This document shows, piece by piece, positions 9,151 through 19,450 of a DNA stretch of 64,000 nt; position 1 is the first letter of the stretch; every line of letters begins with the position of its first letter. The position numbers and the translations under genes are program-made. The stretch covers positions 3,534,001 to 3,598,000 of the forward strand of contig AP017424.1 of assembly GCA_002355495.1 (NCBI GenBank). Reading direction: 5' to 3'. The notes under the pieces were generated by a model that had not been told where the DNA came from, did no database searches, and saw only the letters and a list, made by a program, of their open reading frames with translations. The stretch comes from Streptomyces laurentii. GTDB taxonomy: Bacteria > Actinomycetota > Actinomycetes > Streptomycetales > Streptomycetaceae.

Positions 9151-9537
9151 ACGGCAAAAGCCCGCAACGGCCACTCGAACGGTAACCCGACTCCTGCCCA
9201 TCCCGCCGCCCGGACTCCCGGACCGACACCATGACGTCCTCCCGGACGCCCTTCCGGCGGGCCCCGGGAACGGGCCCGGGGAATATGCGGACGACAGCCG
9301 CGGCACGGCCACGGGCGGGGTCGGGGGCAAGGTCGCGGACGCGTCAGGGGTACGGGATGGGGCGGCCCGGGCGCGGGACGGCGCCGGTCCGGGACGCAGG
9401 CACGGCACCGTCGTAGCCGAAGCCTGGCCGGGCCCGACCAGGGCCACCGCGCGGGACCAGCCCTCACCGGCCAGGGCTCAGCGCACGAGATTCGACGCCC
9501 AGGACTCAGCAGCCATGGCAAAGCCGTCGGCCACCCG

Positions 9538-9735
9538 TCACAGCCGGCCGAAGCACCAGATCCCGAGCAGCAGGGAGGCCGCGCCGGACAGGGTCGTGAC
9601 GACGGCGGCGGTACGCGGCGCCACGCCGAGCGCGACGGGCTCGCCCTGCCGCAGCCGGACGCCGGTCCACAGCAGCAGCGCGGCTCCGAACAGCGCGAAC
9701 GCCGCTCCCGCGAAGATCGCCGGCCCGCTCTCCAT
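9538..9735 (-). CDS. Small two-helix membrane protein of unknown function
   Basis: A 65-residue protein beginning MESGPAIFAGAAF has two predicted membrane helices (about residues 5-22 and 41-62) joined by a basic loop (RLRQGEPVALGVAPRT). The frame is open to an upstream ATG at 9768, but that would add a charged, non-hydrophobic leader, so 9735 is preferred. It sits alone between the topA upstream region and the ABC exporter, in the same orientation as both. No known domain is recognised. Small membrane proteins of this kind are common next to topA in streptomycetes as far as I recall. Confidence 0.6.
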   Translation of the reverse strand: MESGPAIFAGAAFALFGAALLLWTGVRLRQGEPVALGVAPRTAAVVTTLSGAASLLLGIWCFGRL

Positions 9736-10022
9736 GCCCGTACCCCGTTCCCCTCGCCATGGCCTCACAACGGACCTTTCGGGCCCGTGGCGCCGAGCGT
9801 GGCAGCCCTCGGCATCGGCATGGCGAACTCCCGGTGAACGGCGTGGACGGCCCCGGCCGCGCCTCCGGCCGCTCTTTCCGTACGCCCCGGAACACCCCGC
9901 TCCGGTCCCCTCCGTCTCCGTCCGGTCCAGTCCGACCGGGCCTCAGGCGGAAGACGGTATTCCGCTCCCCTTCCCCTTCGTGTGCCTCGTTCCCCGGCCC
10001 CTCCTCCGGTCCCCTTCCCTCG

Positions 10023-10814
10023 TCACATCACATCGAGCGTGGCCCGCCGTCGGCTCCCCCGCTCGAAGAGCGCGAGCAGCAGGACCGCGAGCACCGCGTA
10101 CCCCGCACCGACCAGGGCCTCGGCCCCGAGCAGTCGCGGGTCGAGCCCGCCGCCGGCGGTGAGGCGGCGCGCCGCGTCCGCCGCGTGGGTCAGCGGCAGC
10201 AGGTCCCCGGCCACGCGCATCCACTCCGGCAGGGTCTCCCGGGGCACGGCCGCGCCCGTGAGGAGCAGGAGCAGCGAGCTCGCCACGTTCGACACCAGGA
10301 ACACGTCCCGGAAGCGCAGCCCGAGCGCCCCGAGCGCGAGCCCGAACGCCGAGCACGCCCCGGCGCCCGCGAGCAGCACGAGCCCGAGTCCGGGCAGCGC
10401 GCCCGCCGGCACGGGCAGACCGAGCACCGTCGCGGCGGCGGTGAGCACGAAGGCGCTGACGAACAGCCCGTTGAGGACGTAGGGCAGGGCGCGCCCGGCC
10501 CACAGCGGGATCCGGTGCCGGGGCGAGAGCAGGACGGCGCCGAGCGTGCCGTACCGGCGCTCGTTGGCGACGGCCATGGTGCCGCCGTACACGCAGGAGG
10601 CGGAGGCTGCGAGGACGGCGTTCCCGACAAGATGGAAACGGTCGTCCGCGACGCCGAGTTCCCGCCCCAGGAAGACGAAGAAGAAAACCTGGAGGAGCGG
10701 CCCGGCCAGCAGGGTTCCGATGAACATCGGCGGGGTCGTCCAGTTGAACAGGGCGCGGTAGGAGATCGCCCCGCCGACCACGAGCAGCCGGGCGGAGGCA
10801 CGGAAGCGGAACAT
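10023..10814 (-). CDS. ABC-2 type exporter permease (second permease)
   Basis: A 263-residue membrane protein starting MFRFRASARLLVVGG with about six hydrophobic helices and the ABC-2 family's cytoplasmic loop containing NERRYGTLGAVLLSPRH. It ends RRRATLDVM. The start follows the preceding permease stop by only 11 bases, so the two permeases and the ATPase at 11626 form one transcription unit. With that ATPase it should make a heteromeric DrrAB-like efflux pump. The exported compound cannot be told from sequence. Confidence 0.85.
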   Translation of the reverse strand: MFRFRASARLLVVGGAISYRALFNWTTPPMFIGTLLAGPLLQVFFFVFLGRELGVADDRFHLVGNAVLAASASCVYGGTMAVANERRYGTLGAVLLSPRHRIPLWAGRALPYVLNGLFVSAFVLTAAATVLGLPVPAGALPGLGLVLLAGAGACSAFGLALGALGLRFRDVFLVSNVASSLLLLLTGAAVPRETLPEWMRVAGDLLPLTHAADAARRLTAGGGLDPRLLGAEALVGAGYAVLAVLLLALFERGSRRRATLDVM

Positions 10815-10825
10815 CTGTCGGCCTT

Positions 10826-11625
10826 TCAGGCGAGGGCGAGCGTGGCGGCGGCCCGGGCCCGGCGCTCCACCCGGCCGAGGACGAGAACGGCGGCCAGGGC
10901 GTACGCGGCGCCGAGGCCCGCGGCGACGGCCAGCGGGACGAGGACGTCCCCGGCGGCGGGCCCGCCGGAGACCGTCGCGTGCACGGCCCGGGCGCCCCAG
11001 GTGGTGGGCAGCGCCCAGGACAGCGGATGCGTCCAGGCGGGCAGCGCGGTGACCGGCACGAGCAGCCCGGACAGCAGCCAGACGGGCGTGTCGAGCGGGT
11101 TGGCCAGGGCGTTGGCGTTCCGCAGCAGCACGAAACAGGCGGCGAGCAGCAGGCCCATCATGCCGAGGGCGAGCACGCAGACCGGGACGGCGAGCAGGAA
11201 GAGCAGCGGGTGCGCGAAGTCCAGCGGCACCCCGAAGAGGACCACGCCCCACAGCACGGTCGCGCCCATCGCGTACGTGCCGATGACGGCGGTCGCGAGG
11301 GTGATCGGCAGCAGGACGAGGGCGAGCGGGGTCGGCGCGGCGACCAGGGTCTCCAGGGTGCCGAGCCAGCGCTGGTTCTGCACGGCGCCGCCCGAACCGA
11401 AGAGCACCGAGCCCCAGATGCCCATGAGTCCGGCCCCGACGGCGGCGTCGAGCAGCCGGTCGGGATCGCCCGCGGCACGGAACAGGTAGACGGCGAGGGT
11501 CGCGTAGACGAGGGGGACGAGGACGGCGAAGGTGATCTCGAGCGGCGAGCGCGACATGTACGAGACGTGGGTGCGTACCCCGACGCCGATCAGCCGCGGC
11601 AGGCGCCCCGGCCGCGGCCCGCGGG

Positions 11626-11629
<4 letters not shown>
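10826..11629 (-). CDS. ABC-2 type exporter permease (first permease)
   Basis: A 267-residue protein with about six membrane helices. The GTG start at 11627-11629 overlaps the ATPase stop in the sequence GTGA, which decides the start. After a basic N-terminus (VTRGPRPGRLPRLI) there is the family loop QNQRWLGTLETLVAAPTPL, equivalent to the coupling region of ABC-2 permeases. It is related to, but clearly different from, the next permease, so the transporter probably contains one of each. Confidence 0.85.
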
Positions 11630-12624
<995 letters not shown>

Positions 12625-12714
12625 GGCCGGGAGTCTGCGGGCGCGGGACAGGCCGGGGCCATCGATTCGGAAGCGCCCGAATCGTCGGGACGCCCCGGCC
12701 CGCCGAGGCGCCGT

Positions 12715-13728
12715 TCAGGCCGCCGCGGTGCCCAGCACGCCCTCGCCCGCGAGCAGCGCGAGCAGCGAACGCCCGGTGTCCGTCAGCTGGTAGTAGACGG
12801 AGCGGCCCACCCGGTGTCGGGTGACGACGCCCGCGCCGGCCAGCAGCGACAGGTGTTCGGAGACGGTGCTGGGCGCGAGGCCGAGCCGGTCGGCGAGACC
12901 GGCGGTGGTCAGCGGTCCGGCCAGTTCACGCAGGACGGCGGCCCGGCCTCGGCCGAGGAGCAGCCCGAGCCGGTCGCCGCCGTCGGCGGGTCCGGGCGTC
13001 CGTTCGCGCAGCGCGGCGGCGCCCCTGGCCTGGAAGGAGACGGCGAGGACCTCGGGGTCGTCGGTGGAGTAGAGCCGGCAGCCCTCGGCGAAGACGAGCG
13101 GCACGAGCACGAGCCGCCGCTCCCCCGCCGCGTACTCCGCGTCGATGTACTTGGTCAGTTCGAGCACCGGCCGCTCCCACCGCGCCCGGCTCTCCAGGCC
13201 GCCGAACAGCGCGTCGACGCCCTCGGTCGCGAACGTCCGGGCGCGGAGCAGGACTTCGTCCTCGACGAGTCGGCGCATCACCGGCCAGCACGGGGCGATG
13301 GCCTCCTCCCACCAGGCGGCGTACGCGTCGGCGAGCGCCGCGCACGCGGCCTGCGGGTCCGTCAGATACGGCCGCAGGAAGGGTTCTTCGCCCATGCCGG
13401 GGTAGCAAACGGCGACCTGGGCGCGGACGAACGCCGGGTCGGTGGCCCGCAGCTGGTCCAGTTCCTCGTACACGTCGGGGGTGCCCAGCGGCCGGGGCAT
13501 CAGGAAGTCGGAGACTCCGGGCGGCCCTTCGGTGAACAGCTCCCACAGCGGCCGCAGCCGGTCGTCCTCCCGCCACACCGCGCGGGCGTGGCCCGCCCAC
13601 TCCTGGTACGGCCAGGAGGGGGCGCGCCCCGGCAGCTGGAGGTGCGCGGCGCAGAACGCGTCGCGCAGCGGGCTCATCGCGATCCGGGTCGCGCCGAGCG
13701 CGGCCTCGTCCAGCTCGATCCGTATCAA
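12715..13728 (-). CDS. ArsR-like winged-helix transcriptional regulator with N-terminal DUF5937-type domain
   Basis: A 337-residue regulator. The last 85 residues form a winged helix (LREL..PLTTAGLADRLGLAPSTVSEHLSLL then the wing HRVGRSVYYQLT). The first 240 residues are the domain typical of large actinobacterial ArsR-like proteins (LIRIELDEAALG start), of unknown ligand. No cysteine metal box of classical ArsR is visible in the helix-turn-helix. The start is TTG 13726-13728, which overlaps the methyltransferase stop as TTGA; no better start is near. It lies 90 bp upstream of the exporter ATPase in the same direction, so it may control the exporter. Confidence 0.82.
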   Translation of the reverse strand: MIRIELDEAALGATRIAMSPLRDAFCAAHLQLPGRAPSWPYQEWAGHARAVWREDDRLRPLWELFTEGPPGVSDFLMPRPLGTPDVYEELDQLRATDPAFVRAQVAVCYPGMGEEPFLRPYLTDPQAACAALADAYAAWWEEAIAPCWPVMRRLVEDEVLLRARTFATEGVDALFGGLESRARWERPVLELTKYIDAEYAAGERRLVLVPLVFAEGCRLYSTDDPEVLAVSFQARGAAALRERTPGPADGGDRLGLLLGRGRAAVLRELAGPLTTAGLADRLGLAPSTVSEHLSLLAGAGVVTRHRVGRSVYYQLTDTGRSLLALLAGEGVLGTAAA

Positions 13729-15287
13729 GCAGCGCCCCCGTCGGCGGCCGGCAGCAGGAAGCCCTCCTCGACCAGGAGCCGGATGGCCTGCGGGGTGCGG
13801 TCCCGCAGCACGACCGGGTCCTCGCCGGTGAGCTGGGCGATCGCGTCCAGGATCCGCCCGGCGCTCAGCGTCCCGTCGCACACGCCCGCGAACCCGGCGG
13901 CCACGTGGTCGACGCGGGTCGCGCGGCGCATCCCCCGGTTCTGCCGCAGCAGCACGTGCTCGGGGTCCTCGGAGCCGGGCAGGCCGACCTGCTCCTGCAC
14001 GACCTCGGACGCGAGGACGAAGTGGCCGGTGAGCAGCGCGGCGTCGTCGTGGCCGCGCAGGTAGTCCTGGCGCTCGAAGTGGGCGCGCACGGTGTCGCCG
14101 AGGGGCTGCTCGACGGGGTGCGGCCATTCCTCGACGACGATCGACGGCTCGATCGCGCCGGCGGCGACGGCCGGGTTCTTGCGGAGGGTGATCCAGCCGA
14201 AGCCGATGCCCTTGGTCTTGCGGGCCTCGAACTCGTCGAGCCAGCGCCCGTACGCCCGGCGGTACTCGGCCGGGTCGCCCTGGTGGTCGCCGCTGTCGCG
14301 CAGCCACAGCTCGGTGTACTGGGTGACGTCCTGGACCTCGCGCTGCACGATCCAGGCGTCGCAGCCGGCCGGCACCCAGGAACGCAGCCGGTCCTGCCAC
14401 TCCTCGCCCTCGACGTGCTGCCAGTTGGCGAGGAACTGGGCGTAGCCGCCGTCGTTGAGCCGCTCGCCGGCCTGCCGCACGAGCGTGCGGCACAGGTCGT
14501 CGCCGCCCATGCCGCCGTCGCGGTAGGTGAGCCCGGCACCGGGGGAGATCACGAACGGCGGGTTGGAGACGATCAGGTCGTACGTGTCGCCGTCGACCGG
14601 CTCGAACAGCGAGCCCTGGCGCAGGTCGGCCTCGCCGGCCCCGGACAGGGCGAGGGTGAGCCGGGTGAAGTCGAGGGCGCGCGGGTTGAGGTCGGTGGCG
14701 GTGACCTGGGTGGCGTGCCGGGAGGCGTGCAGCGCCTGGATGCCGGAGCCGGTGCCCAGGTCGAGGGCGGTGGCCACGGGGGTGCGGACGGTGATGCCGG
14801 CGAGGGTGGTGGAGGCGCCGCCGACACCGAGGACGACGGCCTCGCCCGCCACGTCACGGCCCTGCTTGCCGATGCCGCCCGCGCCGCCGACGGCGCAGCC
14901 GAGGTCGGAGACGATGAACCAGTCCTCGCCGTCGGGGCCGCCGTACGGACGGACGTCGACCGTGGCGAGCACGGCGTCGTCCTCCCGTACCACCCAGCCG
15001 TCGGCGAGCGCGTCCTCAAGGGGCAGCGCGGCCGCGGCCCGGTCGTGCTCCACGGGCTGCTGGAGCAGGAACAGCCGGACGAGGGTGTCCAGCGCGGAGT
15101 CGCCGCGGGTGGCACGGAGGGCGGGCACGGTCTCGCTGCGGGCGAGGGCCGCGTACGCCTGGGCGCCGAGCCGGTCGAGCAGACCGTCGGCGGTGAAGTC
15201 GGCGGCGAGCAGGGCCTCGCGCAGTCGGGCGGCGTGCGCGGGCACCGGGAGGCTGGGGGTGGTGCTGGTCGTACTCACGTGCCCCAT
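13725..15287 (-). CDS. Class I SAM-dependent methyltransferase (HemK/PrmA-like core)
   Basis: The C-terminal two thirds contains a Rossmann methyltransferase: ALDLGTGSGIQAL (motif I, SAM binding), TDLNPRALDFT (motif II acidic residue) and VSNPPFV, the NPPF/Y motif typical of enzymes that methylate an amide or exocyclic amine nitrogen. The first 150 residues form a separate N-terminal domain with a winged-helix-like look. The substrate is unknown. The start is taken as ATG 15285-15287; a GTG three codons later (15278) is equally possible because neither has a clear ribosome site. It overlaps the ArsR-like gene by 4 bp, so the two are translationally coupled. Confidence 0.85.
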   Translation of the reverse strand: MGHVSTTSTTPSLPVPAHAARLREALLAADFTADGLLDRLGAQAYAALARSETVPALRATRGDSALDTLVRLFLLQQPVEHDRAAAALPLEDALADGWVVREDDAVLATVDVRPYGGPDGEDWFIVSDLGCAVGGAGGIGKQGRDVAGEAVVLGVGGASTTLAGITVRTPVATALDLGTGSGIQALHASRHATQVTATDLNPRALDFTRLTLALSGAGEADLRQGSLFEPVDGDTYDLIVSNPPFVISPGAGLTYRDGGMGGDDLCRTLVRQAGERLNDGGYAQFLANWQHVEGEEWQDRLRSWVPAGCDAWIVQREVQDVTQYTELWLRDSGDHQGDPAEYRRAYGRWLDEFEARKTKGIGFGWITLRKNPAVAAGAIEPSIVVEEWPHPVEQPLGDTVRAHFERQDYLRGHDDAALLTGHFVLASEVVQEQVGLPGSEDPEHVLLRQNRGMRRATRVDHVAAGFAGVCDGTLSAGRILDAIAQLTGEDPVVLRDRTPQAIRLLVEEGFLLPAADGGAA

Positions 15288-15374
15288 TGTGACGGCCACC
15301 ACCGGCAACCGCCGCCACCGCCACCGCGCACGCGGCGCGGGACCCGTAGGGGAACCCCGTCACCCTCACGCCGC

Positions 15375-15415
15375 GGCAGGGCCGGTCCGGCGCGACACGC
15401 CGTACCGGCCCTGCC
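15375..15415 (-). terminator. Hairpin terminator downstream of the lipoprotein gene
   Basis: GGCAGGGCCGGT (15375-15386) pairs perfectly with ACCGGCCCTGCC (15404-15415), with an inner CGGCG/CGCCG stem and loop CGACA. There is no T-run, as is common in streptomycete terminators. It follows the lipoprotein stop (15510) by about 95 bases. Confidence 0.65.
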
Positions 15416-15509
15416 CTGCGACCGCGAGCCCTGAGCTGTCCCGTACGGGAATCTCCAGGGGCGCACGCCCGCGCGCCGCCCCGCGCGCAGCCGTCGTTCA
15501 GCCGGCTGC

Positions 15510-16091
15510 TCAGCCCTCGGAGCCGCCCTGGGGGGACGGCGGCACGGACGCCTTCGGCGTCTGGCAGCCCGGCTGCTTGGCCATGGCCTGGCCCAGCTCG
15601 CCGGACTGGAGCTTGGCGATGGCGGCCTGGTCCATGTTCTGGATCTTCGCCAGGTTGTCGGAGACGGTCTTGAGCCCGTCGGCGAACTTCTGCTGGTCCG
15701 CCGTGTCGAGCGCGTCGACCTGCTTCTTCAGGTCGTCGTAGGCCGCGGCCGTGGCGTTGAGCTGCTTGACGGCGTCCTGCTTGATCTTCTCGCCGTTGTC
15801 GACCGGCGGCGTCCCGGCGCTCTCTACCGCCTTGGCCAGCGCGCGGTCGGCGGCGGCGATGTCCGCGAAGGCCTTGGAGTCGGCGGCCTGGATGGTGGCG
15901 GGCTTGCTGTCGGCAGCCGTGGAGATGATCAGCTGGTTGGCGTTCGCGCGCTTCTGGATCTGCGGCTTCGCCGAATCGCAGAAGGTCTTCGCCCAGTCGT
16001 CGACCTTGTTGCCGTCGTCGCCTCCGCAACCGGACAGCACGAGCATCAGTACCGCGCCGCCGGACAGTGCGGCCGCAAGCTTCTTGTTCAC
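15510..16091 (-). CDS. Small secreted lipoprotein of unknown function
   Basis: A 193-residue protein starting at GTG 16089-16091, with GGAAGGGA 10 bases upstream. The signal peptide NKKLAAALSGGAVLMLV leads to the lipobox LSGC near residue 21. The mature part is helical and rich in Ala/Lys/Asp (AADRALAKAVES, YDDLKKQVDAL), has one further cysteine pair (TFCDS and PGCQT) that could form a disulfide, and ends in a Pro/Ser/Gly tail. No enzymatic motif is visible. It resembles the many small helical lipoproteins of streptomycetes. It is followed by a strong hairpin and has its own transcription unit. Confidence 0.8.
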   Translation of the reverse strand: MNKKLAAALSGGAVLMLVLSGCGGDDGNKVDDWAKTFCDSAKPQIQKRANANQLIISTAADSKPATIQAADSKAFADIAAADRALAKAVESAGTPPVDNGEKIKQDAVKQLNATAAAYDDLKKQVDALDTADQQKFADGLKTVSDNLAKIQNMDQAAIAKLQSGELGQAMAKQPGCQTPKASVPPSPQGGSEG

Positions 16092-16268
16092 CGGATCGGT
16101 CCCTTCCAAGGCTCTCGGCCCCGGAACATACACGCCACGGGCGCATCATCCACTGATCATGCGAGCGGTTCATCCCATATTGCAGTCTTTTGAACCAAGC
16201 AGACAGGGGTGGACGTCACGTCAGGAGCCTCGACTCCGAACGATCTTGACAGGGCATCAACAAGCCGG

Positions 16269-18623
16269 TCAGGGGGCGACGGCGGCACCCGGCGACGAAC
16301 CGTTTCGCTCGGGCGTGTCGCCCCCGACCGCCACCGGGCGGCGCCGGGCGACCCCGACCGCGACGACGATGACCGCGAACGCCACGGCCGCGACCAGCAC
16401 GCGCAGCCACAGCCGGGCCCCCGCGCCGTAACCGAACCGCACGATCGCCGGCGCGATCAGCAGCGCCACCAGGTTCATCACCTTCAGGAGCGGGTTGATC
16501 GACGGGCCCGCGGTGTCCTTGAACGGGTCGCCGACCGTATCCCCGATGATGGTCGCAGCATGCGCCGGGCTGCCCTTCCCGCCGTACCGGCCGTCCTCGA
16601 CCAGCTTCTTCGCGTTGTCCCAGGCACCGCCGGAGTTGGCGAGGAAGACGGCCATCAGCGCGCCGGTGGCGATGGCTCCGGCGAGGTACGCGCCGAGCGC
16701 GCCGACCCCGAGGGCGAAGCCGACCGCGAGCGGGGCCATCACGGCGAGCAGGCCGGGCGTGGCGAGTTCGCGCAGCGCGTCCTTGGTGCAGATGTCGACG
16801 ACCCGTCCGTACTCGGGCTGCTCGCTGTAGTCCATGATCCCGGGATGCAGGCGGAACTGCCGCCGCACCTCGAACACCACCGCGCCCGCCGCCCGCGAGA
16901 CGGCGTTGATGGCGAGCCCGGAGAAGAGGAAGACCACCGCGGCGCCGAGCACCATCCCGAAGAGGTTGTTCGGCTGCGAGATGTCCATGGACAGGGTCGC
17001 CTCGTCCGCCTTCGCGCCGACCTCGGCGACGGAGGTCGCGATGGTGTCCCGGTACGAGCCGAACAGCGCGGCCGCCGCCAGGACCGCGGTCGCGATCGCG
17101 ATGCCCTTGGTGATCGCCTTGGTGGTGTTGCCGACGGCGTCGAGGTCGGTGAGCACCCGCGCGCCCGCGCCCGTCACGTCGCCGGACATCTCGGCGATGC
17201 CCTGCGCGTTGTCGGCGACAGGGCCGAAGGTGTCCATGGCCACGATCACACCGACCGTGGTGAGCAGACCGGTGCCGGCCAGCGCGATCGCGAACAGCGC
17301 CAGCATGATCGAGGACCCGCCGAGCAGGAACGCCCCGTAGACGGCGAGACCGATCAGCGTGGCCGTGTATACCGCGGACTCCAGGCCGATCGCGACGCCC
17401 GCCAGGACCACGGTCGCGGGGCCGGTCAGGGACGACGCGCAGATGTCGCGGACGGGGCGGCGGCCGGTCTCGGTGAAGTAGCCGGTGAGCTGCTGGATGA
17501 GCGCGGCGAGCACGATGCCGATCGCCACGGCGACCAGGGCGAGGACCCGCGGATCACCGCCGTGGCCGGGGATGCCGGGGTCGGTGACGCCCTTAAGCGC
17601 GGCGTACGAGGAGGGGAGGACGGCGAAGGCGGCGACCGCGACGAGGGCGAGCGAGATCAGCGCGGAGAGGAAGAAGCCCCGGTTGACGGCGGTCAGGCCG
17701 CTGCGGTCGGAGCGGCGCGGGGCCACCGCGAAGATGCCGACCACCGCGGTGACCACGCCGATCGCCGGGACCATGAGGGGGAAGGCGAGCCCGATGTCGC
17801 CGAAGGCCGCCTTGCCGAGGATGAGCGCGGCGACGAGCGTGACGGCGTACGACTCGAAGAGGTCGGCGGCCATGCCCGCGCAGTCGCCGACGTTGTCGCC
17901 CACGTTGTCGGCGATGGTGGCGGCGTTGCGCGGGTCGTCCTCGGGGATGCCCTGCTCGATCTTGCCGACGAGGTCGGCGCCGACATCGGCGGCCTTGGTG
18001 AAGATGCCGCCGCCGACCCGCATGAACATCGCGATGAGCGCGGCACCGAGGCCGAAGCCCTCCAGGACCTTGGGGGCGTCGGCGGCGTACACGAGCACCA
18101 CACAGGAGGTGCCGAGCAGGCCGAGGCCGACGGTGGACATGCCGACCACACCACCGGTGCGGAACGCGATCTTCATCGCGTGGTGCGCGACGACGGGCAA
18201 CTCCTTCGGCGGCTCTCCGGGGGCGGGCGTCGCCTCCCGGGCCGCGGCGGCGACCCGGACGTTCGCGCGGACGGCCAGCCGCATGCCCACGTATCCGGTG
18301 ACCGCCGAGAAGAGCGCGCCGACCAGGAAGAAGAGCGAGCGCCCGGCGCGCTGGGACCAGGTGTCGGCGGGCAGCAGGAACAGCAGGAAGAACACGGCGA
18401 CGGCGAAGATCGCGAGCGTACGCAGCTGCCGGGCCAGGTACGCGTTCGCGCCCTCCTGGACGGCCGCCGCGATCCGCCGCATGGCCTCGGTGCCCTCGTC
18501 GGCCCGCAGGACCTGGCGGACCAGGAGCCGGGCCACGAGGAGCGCCGCCAGCGCGACCACGGCGACGACGGCGACGATCACGCGGTTTCCCTGGGTGAGC
18601 ACCGCGGCTGCGAGATCCGTCAT
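16269..18623 (-). CDS. hppA: K+-independent membrane H+-translocating pyrophosphatase
   Basis: A 784-residue integral membrane protein with about 16 helices that hydrolyses pyrophosphate and pumps protons. The catalytic signature DVGADLVGK and the acidic motif NVGDNVGDCAGMAADLFE are intact, as are the C-terminal motifs GDTVGDPFKDT and DNAKK. In GNTTKAITKG the lysine and the threonine three residues later are the pair that marks K+-independent enzymes; K+-dependent ones carry alanine at the first site. The ATG at 18623 has GGAGGC 5 bases upstream. The C-terminus has an extended tail with GGDTPERNGSSPG. Confidence 0.96.
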   Translation of the reverse strand: MTDLAAAVLTQGNRVIVAVVAVVALAALLVARLLVRQVLRADEGTEAMRRIAAAVQEGANAYLARQLRTLAIFAVAVFFLLFLLPADTWSQRAGRSLFFLVGALFSAVTGYVGMRLAVRANVRVAAAAREATPAPGEPPKELPVVAHHAMKIAFRTGGVVGMSTVGLGLLGTSCVVLVYAADAPKVLEGFGLGAALIAMFMRVGGGIFTKAADVGADLVGKIEQGIPEDDPRNAATIADNVGDNVGDCAGMAADLFESYAVTLVAALILGKAAFGDIGLAFPLMVPAIGVVTAVVGIFAVAPRRSDRSGLTAVNRGFFLSALISLALVAVAAFAVLPSSYAALKGVTDPGIPGHGGDPRVLALVAVAIGIVLAALIQQLTGYFTETGRRPVRDICASSLTGPATVVLAGVAIGLESAVYTATLIGLAVYGAFLLGGSSIMLALFAIALAGTGLLTTVGVIVAMDTFGPVADNAQGIAEMSGDVTGAGARVLTDLDAVGNTTKAITKGIAIATAVLAAAALFGSYRDTIATSVAEVGAKADEATLSMDISQPNNLFGMVLGAAVVFLFSGLAINAVSRAAGAVVFEVRRQFRLHPGIMDYSEQPEYGRVVDICTKDALRELATPGLLAVMAPLAVGFALGVGALGAYLAGAIATGALMAVFLANSGGAWDNAKKLVEDGRYGGKGSPAHAATIIGDTVGDPFKDTAGPSINPLLKVMNLVALLIAPAIVRFGYGAGARLWLRVLVAAVAFAVIVVAVGVARRRPVAVGGDTPERNGSSPGAAVAP

Positions 18624-18660
18624 GTCCGCCTCCAGACATCACGACGTCAGGACAAAGCGG

Positions 18661-18666
18661 ATTCTA
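18661..18666 (-). promoter_or_regulatory. -10 element of the hppA promoter
   Basis: TAGAAT on the minus strand fits the streptomycete -10 consensus (TAGRRT). It lies 38 bases upstream of the hppA ATG. The region 18 bp further upstream (CTGATT) is a weak -35. The local AT-richness (18650-18720) contrasts with the flanking genes. Confidence 0.5.
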
Positions 18667-18804
18667 TGGATGCAAAGCACCTCAAATCAGGGCACAGCCT
18701 TCCCTGGTCGTGAATACCTTCGAAGTGCCGCCGAACGCGGTAACGAACACAGTGGCGAATGAAACCAGCCAAAATATGCGCTCAGAGATCTCGACAACGC
18801 GAAA

Positions 18805-18827
18805 AAGGCCCCGCTGGGCGGGGCCTT
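18805..18827 (-). terminator. Intrinsic terminator after the anti-sigma factor gene
   Basis: AAGGCCCCGC (18805-18814) and GCGGGGCCTT (18818-18827) form a perfect 10-bp stem with loop TGG. In the minus-strand transcript it is followed by a T-run (TTTTTCGC), so it ends the bldG/anti-sigma factor transcript about 55 bases after the last stop codon and separates it from hppA. Confidence 0.9.
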
Positions 18828-18880
18828 CTCGGGGTCTTCGGAGTCCGCGGGCGCTCCGGCGGTCCTCCGAGACCGGCAGG

Positions 18881-19339
18881 TCAGCTGAAGGCGGCGTCCG
18901 GGTTGGCGGGCCAGCGCATCCGGATGGTGCCACCCTCCTCGCCGGCGCTCACCTCCACGTCGTCGACGAGCCCGCGGATCACCGCGAGACCCATCTCGTC
19001 CTCGCCGTCGGCGTCGTCGAAGTCCTCGGCCGGCGCCGCGTCACGCGCGCCGGGCACCCCGGCGGCGTCGGCGGCCGCCACACCGGCACCCGGCACCTCG
19101 TCGCCGACCTCGATCGTGAAGGACTTCTCCTCCTCCGTCAGCGCGACCCGGACCGGGGTGGTGACCCCGTTGCTGCGATGCAGCCCGACCGCACGCGAGC
19201 ACGCCTCGCCGACCGCGAGCCGGACCTCGTCGAGGACCGCCTCGTCGACCCCGGCCCGTCTCGCCACCGCGGCGGCCACGAGACGGGCCGTACGGACGTG
19301 CTCGGGCTGGGCACTGAAGAGGAGTTCCACGGTTGCCAT
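18881..19339 (-). CDS. Anti-sigma factor kinase (RsbW-like), partner of BldG
   Basis: A 152-residue GHKL/HATPase protein. The N-box is DEVRLAVGEACSRAV, and the glycine-rich region DEMGLAVIRGLVDDV closes the ATP site. A negatively charged insert (AEDFDDADGEDE) sits before the G-box. In S. coelicolor the gene directly downstream of bldG (SCO3548) encodes an anti-sigma factor that binds BldG and opposes it; the same layout here (bldG then this gene, 111 bp apart, one terminator after both) supports that role. The target sigma factor cannot be told from this sequence. It could phosphorylate BldG at its conserved serine. Confidence 0.9.
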   Translation of the reverse strand: MATVELLFSAQPEHVRTARLVAAAVARRAGVDEAVLDEVRLAVGEACSRAVGLHRSNGVTTPVRVALTEEEKSFTIEVGDEVPGAGVAAADAAGVPGARDAAPAEDFDDADGEDEMGLAVIRGLVDDVEVSAGEEGGTIRMRWPANPDAAFS

Positions 19340-19450
19340 GCGATCCCCCTGGGATGCTCGACGGTTCGCGGGGCCGAGGCGGGCGGGTAAGCCCTCGGAG
19401 CCTGTCCGGTGGTTCCTGGTCGGACAGGCCCGCGGTGGCGACGCCCGGCC

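Larger units (their letters stand above)
8992..9537. other. Intergenic region upstream of topA
   Basis: No convincing protein is seen in this 546-bp stretch. It holds the topA ribosome site, a run of GCACGTAC-type repeats (9020-9101), a -35-like TTGACA on the minus strand and, near 9263-9282, a short CCCCGGG/CCCGGGG hairpin. Streptomycete topA is known to be transcribed from supercoiling-sensitive promoters, so this is where such control should lie. Confidence 0.6.

Noticed and set aside
8992..9447. A longer TopA with 152 extra N-terminal residues
   Set aside because: The extension has no homology to topoisomerase and contains the promoter-like region. TTG 8991 has a ribosome site and begins next to the Toprim domain.
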